Positions 41,049 to 45,889 of a stretch of DNA of 45,889 bases are shown piece by piece. The notes below the pieces were generated by a model. It did not search any database, had not been told where the DNA came from, and worked only from the letters and a program-made list of their open reading frames with translations. The DNA is from Nitrospirota bacterium (GTDB taxonomy: Bacteria; Nitrospirota; JACRHL01): NCBI GenBank assembly GCA_029858285.1, contig JAOUFN010000021.1:1-45889 (forward strand). The letters are read 5' to 3'. How positions within the stretch are numbered: position 1 is the stretch's first letter; each line of letters starts with the position of its first letter. The translations under genes and the position numbers were made by a program.

Positions 41049-43576
41049 GGGGCGCGGCGCGGGCGGATGTGAAAGGCCAGCCGCGCCACCTCGGGAAACT
41101 GCTTCACATAGTGCAGGTGCATGCCCTCGGTCACCGACTTGGGCAGTTCTTCCACGTCGTTGCGGTTGGCGGCGGGCAGGATCACCTCGGTGATGCCCAC
41201 GCGCTTGGCCGCCAGCAGCTTTTCGCGCACTCCGCCGATGGCCAGCACCTCGCCGGTGAGGGTCATCTCGCCGGTCATGGCCAGGGGCAGGGGCGGGCGG
41301 TTCAGGGCCAGGGACAGCAGGGCCGTGCCCATGGCGATGCCGGCGCTGGGGCCGTCCTTGGGCACCGCCCCCTCCGGCACATGCAGGTGGATGAAGCGCG
41401 AGTTGAACCAGTCGGGGTTGGCACCGAAGGTCGCCAGATGCGCCGACAGGTACGACAGGGCCAGTTCCGCCGACTCCTGCATCACCTTGCCCAGTTGCCC
41501 GGTGAGTTTTAAACCGCGTTCGCCGCCGTGCACCACCGCCGCCTCCAGGGTGAGGGTGGTGCCGCCCAGGGCGGTCCAGGCCAGCCCCGTGGACACCCCC
41601 ACCATCTCGCGGATGGCGGTTTCGCGGAAACGCGGCTTGCCCACCCACTGCTCCAGGTCGCGGGCACCGATGGTGAGCGGGGCCGAGCGGGGGCTTTCCA
41701 CCAGGTGGCGGGCGGTTTTGCGCAGGATTTTTTTCAGGTACTGCTCCAGTTGCCGAACCCCCGGCTCGCGGGCATAGTCCTCGATCAGGTGCTGGATGGC
41801 GGCGTCGGTCAGGCGCACGTCGTCGCGGCCCAGATGGTGGGCCTGAAGCTGGCGGGGCCACAGGTGGCGGCGGGCGATGTCGAACTTTTCCGAGGCCATG
41901 TAGCCGGGCAGGTGGATGATCTCGGCGCGGTCCAGCAGGGGCGGCGGCACCGTGTCCGGCACGTTGGCGGTAAGCAGGAACAGCACCCGCGACAGGTCGA
42001 AGCGCACGTCCAGGTAGTGGTCCAGAAAATCCACGTTCTGCTCCGGGTCGAGCACCTCCAGCAGGGCGCTGGCGGGGTCGCCACGGAAATCGGCGCCGAT
42101 CTTGTCCACCTCGTCGATCATGATGACCGGGTTGGCGAACTTCACCAGCTTGAGGGCCTGGATGATCTTGCCGGGCATGGCGCCGATATAGGTGCGGCGG
42201 TGGCCCTTGATCTCGGCCTCGTCGCGCATGCCGCCCACCGAAAAGCGGTAGAACGGCCGCCCCACGGCACTGGCGATGGCCTTGCCGACGCTGGTCTTGC
42301 CGACGCCGGGCGGCCCCAGAAACAGGATGATGGAGCCCCCCACCTCCTTCTTGCGGGAACCCACGGCGATGAACTCGAGGATGCGGTCCTTGACGTCCTC
42401 CAGACCGGCGTGGTCGCGGTCCAGCTCGCGCCGGGCGCGCTTCAGGTTGTAGCGGTCGCGGTGAAACTTGCCCCACGGCAGGGCGGTGAGCCAGTCCAGA
42501 TAGCCGCGCACCACGCCGAATTCGGGGGAACTGGTCTCCAGCATCGAAAGTTTTTCCAGCTCTTCCTCAAAGCGTTCCCTGGCCTCGCGGCTGAAGCGCA
42601 ATTTTTTGGCCCGTTCGGCGAAATGCTTCAACTGCTGGGTGCGGTCGTCGTCCTCCATGCCCAGCTCGCGCTGGATTTCGGTCAACTGCTGGTGCAGGAA
42701 GAACCTTCTCTCCTGATCGCTGACCTTTTCCTCGATGTTCTTGCGGATGCGGGTCTGGAGTTTCGACACGTCCACCTCGCGGCGGATCAGGGTCAGCACC
42801 AGCTTGAGGCGGTCGAAAATCGGGAAGGCCTCCAGCACCGCCTGCAACTCATCGCGGTCGGCGCTGGTGAGGCTGGCGGCAAAGTCGGCCAGGCGCGACG
42901 GCTCGCTGGGGCCAAAGCGCGACAGGAACAGTTTCAACTCTTCCTCGTGCAGCGGATTGTGCTTGAGCAGTTCCTTGATGGTGTTGAGAATGGCCACCGT
43001 ATAGGCGCGCAGTTCCAGGTTGTCGCGGTATTCGGTTTCGTGGTGGTAGCGCACGCGGGCGCGCAGGGGCAAATCCTCGGTCAGGAAATGCTCCACATGG
43101 AAGCGCTCCAGACATTCCACCACCAGATGCAGGCCGTGGCCGGGGACTTCGGCCATTTTGTGGACCCTGGCCACCACTCCCACGGCGTGCAGGTTGGAAG
43201 GCACAAAATCGCCCTCCTCGTCCCGCGCCAGCACCAGCCCCACGTAATTCAGGGTGTTTTCCCCCATGTCGCGCAGCACGGATTTGATCCTGGGGTGTTC
43301 GTAGACCAGTGGCACCACCAGTCCGGGGAACATGGGGCGGCTGGTGAGGGGCAGGATGAGCAGGGTGTCGGGCAGTGTGTAGCGGGCCAGCACCATGGCC
43401 TTGCCGGAACCGGCCCCGGACCCGTTGTCGTCGTTGTCGTCGTTGTCGCCGGAATCCGCCTCTCCGCGCCCGAGCAGTTCCGGGCGGTGGAGGGTGTTGT
43501 CGTTGCCGGAGTCGCCGTCGACGGGGTGGCCAAGGCGGCGAAGGGCGTCATGAAGGGCGTCGTCGATGTGGCTCAT
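41042..43576 (-). CDS. lon: ATP-dependent protease Lon
   Basis: Lon is the hexameric AAA+ serine protease for damaged and regulatory proteins. The 844-aa chain has the N-terminal LON substrate domain (LILPLTSRPMFPGLVVPLVYE), the ATPase domain with Walker A LGPPGVGKTSVGKAIA (about residue 420), Walker B VIMIDEVDKIG and the sensor region, and a C-terminal protease domain with catalytic Ser in KDGPSAGIAMGTA (about 745) and Lys in LLAAKRVGITEV. The first 60 residues are unusual: an Asp/Asn/Gly-rich segment (GDNDDNDDNGSG) encoded by a 9-bp repeat. I chose the ATG at 43576 with GGAGGAG upstream. Confidence 0.96.
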   Translation of the reverse strand: MSHIDDALHDALRRLGHPVDGDSGNDNTLHRPELLGRGEADSGDNDDNDDNGSGAGSGKAMVLARYTLPDTLLILPLTSRPMFPGLVVPLVYEHPRIKSVLRDMGENTLNYVGLVLARDEEGDFVPSNLHAVGVVARVHKMAEVPGHGLHLVVECLERFHVEHFLTEDLPLRARVRYHHETEYRDNLELRAYTVAILNTIKELLKHNPLHEEELKLFLSRFGPSEPSRLADFAASLTSADRDELQAVLEAFPIFDRLKLVLTLIRREVDVSKLQTRIRKNIEEKVSDQERRFFLHQQLTEIQRELGMEDDDRTQQLKHFAERAKKLRFSREARERFEEELEKLSMLETSSPEFGVVRGYLDWLTALPWGKFHRDRYNLKRARRELDRDHAGLEDVKDRILEFIAVGSRKKEVGGSIILFLGPPGVGKTSVGKAIASAVGRPFYRFSVGGMRDEAEIKGHRRTYIGAMPGKIIQALKLVKFANPVIMIDEVDKIGADFRGDPASALLEVLDPEQNVDFLDHYLDVRFDLSRVLFLLTANVPDTVPPPLLDRAEIIHLPGYMASEKFDIARRHLWPRQLQAHHLGRDDVRLTDAAIQHLIEDYAREPGVRQLEQYLKKILRKTARHLVESPRSAPLTIGARDLEQWVGKPRFRETAIREMVGVSTGLAWTALGGTTLTLEAAVVHGGERGLKLTGQLGKVMQESAELALSYLSAHLATFGANPDWFNSRFIHLHVPEGAVPKDGPSAGIAMGTALLSLALNRPPLPLAMTGEMTLTGEVLAIGGVREKLLAAKRVGITEVILPAANRNDVEELPKSVTEGMHLHYVKQFPEVARLAFHIRPRRAPH
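43424..43450. repeat. 9-bp tandem repeat in lon
   Basis: Two copies of GTTGTCGTC and a third with one change (GTTGTCGCC) lie in frame and encode the repeated Asp-Asp-Asn stretch near the Lon N-terminus. A length change here would not alter the frame. Confidence 0.85.
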
Positions 43577-43723
43577 GCTGGATGACTCCTCCGGGCGACA
43601 GGGGGAGTCTCCACTTCCCCCGCCCCCTGTGTCCCCCCCCGCGCCGAAAAGGCATTGTCCGTGCGGACCACACCTCCATTGTGCCAGATATCCGACCGCT
43701 GCGGGAGTTCGGGTAGAAGTGGT

Positions 43724-43753
43724 TTGCCGACGGCCGCCGATCCGGGCTATGGT
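43724..43753 (+). promoter_or_regulatory. Candidate pldA promoter
   Basis: TTGCCG (43724-43729), 18 bp, and TATGGT (43748-43753) lie 55 bp upstream of pldA. The -35 element and spacing equal those proposed for map. The rest of the 43577-43808 gap between lon and pldA shows no other feature. Confidence 0.4.
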
Positions 43754-43808
43754 GGGCCGCCGGAACGGGGCCGTGAGATGGGCAGGAGCCGAGGGAAAGG
43801 AGTCCGGG

Positions 43809-44849
43809 GTGAAGCTGCGGAGACGATGCCACTGGTGGCTGGCGGCCTTGCTGCTGTGGGGGGGGACCCCTGTTTGGGCGCAGGAGGCGGGCACGGCCCC
43901 TTCGGCCACCGATGCCACCCCGGCGGAGACGGCCGCCCCGGCATCCGCCACCCTGGCCCATCTGCTCGCCCTGCCGGAGGAGGTGCCGGAAATCGCCCCC
44001 ATGGAGCGACCGTTCTCCCCGCATCTGCTGAATTACCTTCAGTATTCCTCGGGGGACGTGCAGTTTCAGTTTTCGGTGAAATACAAGATGTGGTCGTGGT
44101 CCGAAAGCGCCCCCGCCTCCGGGGCGTTTTTCACCTACACGCAGCGCTCGTACTGGGGGTTTTCCCTGCCGTCGCGACCGTTTCTGGAAAGTGACTACAA
44201 TCCGGGGTTTCTCTTCTGCAACAACCGGGGGCGCGACACCGGGGGCATCAGCGGCATCTGGCGCAGGCCGTTGTTTTTGGGGGGGTGGGAGCATGAGTCC
44301 AACGGCATGTCCGGCCCCACCTCCCGCAGTTGGCACCGCTGGTTCGGGCAGGCGCGGCTGCTGGCGTGGCACGGAGAGGACGAATCGGGCGGCGGTTTTG
44401 AACGCTCGTGCAGCCCCACGGAACGTTCCCACAAGGGGCAGGAAGTCTCCCTGTGGCTGAAGGGGTGGCACGCCTACAGCGACGCCCAGAACCCGGACAT
44501 TCAGGATTTTTACGGCAACGGCGAGGTGCTTTTGCACGTCTCGGGCCGCCATGAGTTCATCAACGCGGCCTGGCGGCATGGCGAGAGCGGCGGGCGCCAG
44601 TCGCTGCGGGTGGATGCCTCGTGGCACCTGGTCAGAACCCTGGAGCGGCTGCGGCTGGACCGTGTGCTGAAGACCTTCAGCCCGCTGGTCGGCGTGTCCC
44701 GCCGGGAGTTTGACCCCGCGTGGGAGGTGCGGAGGAACCGCAACAACGTGTACCTGAACGTGCAGTACTGGATCGGCTACGGCGAATGGCTGGGGACGTA
44801 CAACCAGAAGTCCCAGGGGGTGAGCGTGGGGCTGGTGTTTCCGAATTGA
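43809..44849 (+). CDS. pldA: Outer-membrane phospholipase A
   Basis: OMPLA is a calcium-dependent outer-membrane beta-barrel enzyme that hydrolyses phospholipids misplaced in the outer leaflet. The 346-aa precursor starts at a GTG with AAAGGAG 6 bases upstream and has a signal peptide (WWLAALLLWGGTPVWA). The active site is clear: catalytic His in GGWEHESNGMSG (near residue 161) and Ser in PTSRSWHRWF. The strands before it (FFTYTQRSYWGFS, FLESDYNPGFLF) and the C-terminal aromatic phenylalanine pattern (LVFPN) fit the barrel. A Pro/Ala/Thr-rich linker of about 40 residues follows the signal. It diverges from lon. Confidence 0.93.
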   Translation: MKLRRRCHWWLAALLLWGGTPVWAQEAGTAPSATDATPAETAAPASATLAHLLALPEEVPEIAPMERPFSPHLLNYLQYSSGDVQFQFSVKYKMWSWSESAPASGAFFTYTQRSYWGFSLPSRPFLESDYNPGFLFCNNRGRDTGGISGIWRRPLFLGGWEHESNGMSGPTSRSWHRWFGQARLLAWHGEDESGGGFERSCSPTERSHKGQEVSLWLKGWHAYSDAQNPDIQDFYGNGEVLLHVSGRHEFINAAWRHGESGGRQSLRVDASWHLVRTLERLRLDRVLKTFSPLVGVSRREFDPAWEVRRNRNNVYLNVQYWIGYGEWLGTYNQKSQGVSVGLVFPN

Positions 44850-44884
44850 ATTTGCCGCATGGGGGGCTGTACAAAGGCAGGGCA

Positions 44885-44914
44885 TTGTGACGCCCCGCGC
44901 CGACGTGGTACAAA
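44885..44914 (+). promoter_or_regulatory. Sel1-set promoter 3
   Basis: TTGTGA (44885-44890), an 18-bp spacer CGCCCCGCGCCGACGTGG and TACAAA (44909-44914) align with the promoters at 30727 and 31773. It lies 41 bp upstream of Sel1 paralogue 4, 13 kb from the others. Confidence 0.55.
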
Positions 44915-44954
44915 ATGGTCACGGGGTAGGGGACACACGGATGGGGAGAACATC

Positions 44955-45344
44955 ATGAAAAAACTTGTCAGGGCGGGGCTGATGGCGGTGCTTCTGTGCG
45001 TGGCTCCGACCACCCCGGCGCTGGCCGGGCCGCTGGAGGACGATGCAAGCGGCGACTACGCCACCGCCCTGCGGCTGCTCAAGCCCTTGGCTGAACAGGG
45101 CCTTGCCGACGCCCAGTTCAACCTCGGGGTCATGTACGCCACCGGTCGGGGCGTGCCGCAGGATGACGTGCGGGCGCACATGTGGTACAACCTCGCCGCT
45201 GCTGGCTTTCCGGCGGCGGAGGCGGAACCGCGCAATGTGGTTGTCGCAGTTCGCGATGCCGTGGCCGCCAAAATGACCCCGGCGCAGATTGCCGAGGCGC
45301 AAAGGCTGGCACGGGAGTGGAAGCCGAAAAAAGACGGTCAATAA
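44955..45344 (+). CDS. Short Sel1-repeat protein, secreted (paralogue 4)
   Basis: This 129-aa protein has a signal peptide (LMAVLLCVAPTTPALA, cleavage before GPLED as in paralogue 2), SGDYATALRLLKPLAEQG and a single Sel1 repeat (DAQFNLGVMYATGRGVPQD). The C-terminus VAAKMTPAQIAEAQRL and REWKPKKDGQ is the shared motif. The ATG at 44955 has GGGGAG upstream. It is in effect the two ends of a longer paralogue with the middle repeats missing, so it may be a minimal form. It lies after pldA, has its own copy of the shared promoter and is followed by a weak terminator. Confidence 0.87.
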   Translation: MKKLVRAGLMAVLLCVAPTTPALAGPLEDDASGDYATALRLLKPLAEQGLADAQFNLGVMYATGRGVPQDDVRAHMWYNLAAAGFPAAEAEPRNVVVAVRDAVAAKMTPAQIAEAQRLAREWKPKKDGQ

Positions 45345-45386
45345 TCGCCCCGCGCCGCCCGCTTTTGTCCGATCCCTCCCCCCCAT

Positions 45387-45404
45387 CACCCCCCGGTGTT
45401 TTTT
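45387..45404 (+). terminator. Weak intrinsic terminator after Sel1 paralogue 4
   Basis: CACC-CCCC-GGTG forms a short stem followed directly by six T residues (45399-45404), 43 bp past the stop of the Sel1 gene. A longer alternative pairs CACCCCC with GGGGGTG downstream. Confidence 0.4.
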
Positions 45405-45503
45405 GCGGGGGTGGGTTGCGCTATGCTTGCCCCCGGTTTTGGGGCGGGGAATCGGGAAGTTTGAAACCGGAACGGGCGCGTGTGCGCCGGATTGGGGAGA
45501 TGT

Positions 45504-45889
45504 ATGCAACAAACCTTGTCCGCCCTCAACCAGCGTCTGGCGCGCCGCATGGGGGTGCTCCGCACCTGGTTCGCCGGTGGCCCCGAGCGGCCATTTCTGG
45601 TGCTGCTGTGCGCCGCCCTGCTGGGCATGCTGGTGTTCGCCCCGCTGGAAGCGCCGCTGCGCCATTACGCCACCTCGGGCAGCTATCAGGACGTGGCCGA
45701 TCTTTTGGGCAGCTTCGGCATCAAGGCCTTCTGGCAGGAGCGCGGGGCAATTTACCCCCTGATTCTGGCCTTGAGCGGCGCTCTGGGCATGGCCCACTAC
45801 GCAGCCGTGGGGCTGTTCAATCTGGCCGGAATCGGCGTGCTGGCGTGGCGTCTGGCCGCCCACGGCATGGGAAAACTGGCCCTGTACAC
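45504..45889 (+). CDS. Membrane protein, 3' end beyond window
   Basis: An ATG at 45504 with GGGGAGA upstream opens a frame that runs to the right edge (128 codons seen). The product has a basic N-terminus (NQRLARRMGVLR), a first span (FLVLLCAALLGMLVFAP), an extracytoplasmic stretch with Tyr, Asp and charged residues, and two further spans (YPLILALSGALGMAHYAAV and LFNLAGIGVLAWRLAA). The order span, charged loop and paired spans is seen at the start of PAP2-type lipid phosphatases, but the catalytic part lies outside the window, so I leave the family open. Confidence 0.75.
   Translation, partial: MQQTLSALNQRLARRMGVLRTWFAGGPERPFLVLLCAALLGMLVFAPLEAPLRHYATSGSYQDVADLLGSFGIKAFWQERGAIYPLILALSGALGMAHYAAVGLFNLAGIGVLAWRLAAHGMGKLALY

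Noticed and set aside
43577-44002. A longer Lon start upstream of 43576
   Set aside because: The extension would run into pldA and its promoter; the ATG at 43576 has a ribosome-binding site and gives the usual length.

Overview
The window is about 46 kb of GC-rich DNA, dense in genes, from a Gram-negative bacterium. An outer-membrane phospholipase, meso-diaminopimelate-type MurE, a complete division/cell-wall (dcw) cluster, a 1.5-kb-domain-type giant NAD-glutamate dehydrogenase (about 1570 aa), and BolA/monothiol-glutaredoxin genes all point to Pseudomonadota. The sequence alone does not fix the class. An alpha- or gamma-proteobacterial or Magnetococcus-like lineage would fit. This is inference, not a database match.

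Left edge (1-1608). A 108-bp tandem repeat (two identical copies and a diverged partial third) ends in a strong hairpin. It is followed by an XRE-family regulator on the minus strand. Upstream of the regulator lie two related CAGGGAT...CCCTG inverted repeats that are candidate operators, then a possible 39-aa single-span membrane protein, and an AT-richer stretch in which I recognise no gene.

Division and cell-wall cluster (1609-23218, all minus strand, transcribed right to left). The order is mraZ, rsmH, ftsL, ftsI, murE, murF, mraY, murD, ftsW, murG, murC, murB, ddl, ftsQ, ftsA, ftsZ, then pgeF, yggS, proC, yggT and a DUF167 gene. Most junctions are 4-bp ATGA-type overlaps, so translation is probably coupled. 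The start of the cluster carries a textbook sigma-70 promoter (TTGACA, 17 bp, TAATCT) followed by three MraZ-type boxes at 10-bp spacing. An intrinsic terminator follows proC. FtsZ is unusual: it runs 55 residues past its conserved C-terminal peptide, and this tail overlaps pgeF.

Middle (23457-30675). A three-gene overlapping operon (map, sfsA, SprT-like metalloprotease) runs on the minus strand, next to fadD (acyl-CoA synthetase) with its own promoter. A hemerythrin-like gene diverges from fadD. A glutaredoxin/BolA pair follows, in which the glutaredoxin has CGYT instead of CGFS, then mtaB (tRNA methylthiotransferase) on the plus strand, possibly with a leaderless message.

Right part (30676-45889). 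Three secreted Sel1-repeat proteins lie in a row, and a fourth lies 12 kb away. Genes 1, 2 and 4 share an almost identical promoter with a conserved 18-bp spacer, and all four proteins share a C-terminal motif. This looks like a small co-regulated paralogous set and is the most notable unexplained feature. Between them lie an ABHD10-like alpha/beta hydrolase overlapping the giant glutamate dehydrogenase gene, a GT-C-type membrane protein, Lon protease, and outer-membrane phospholipase A. A membrane-protein gene is cut by the right edge. Short in-frame tandem repeats (9, 12 and 15 bp) sit in lon, murG and the glutamate dehydrogenase/hydrolase overlap.
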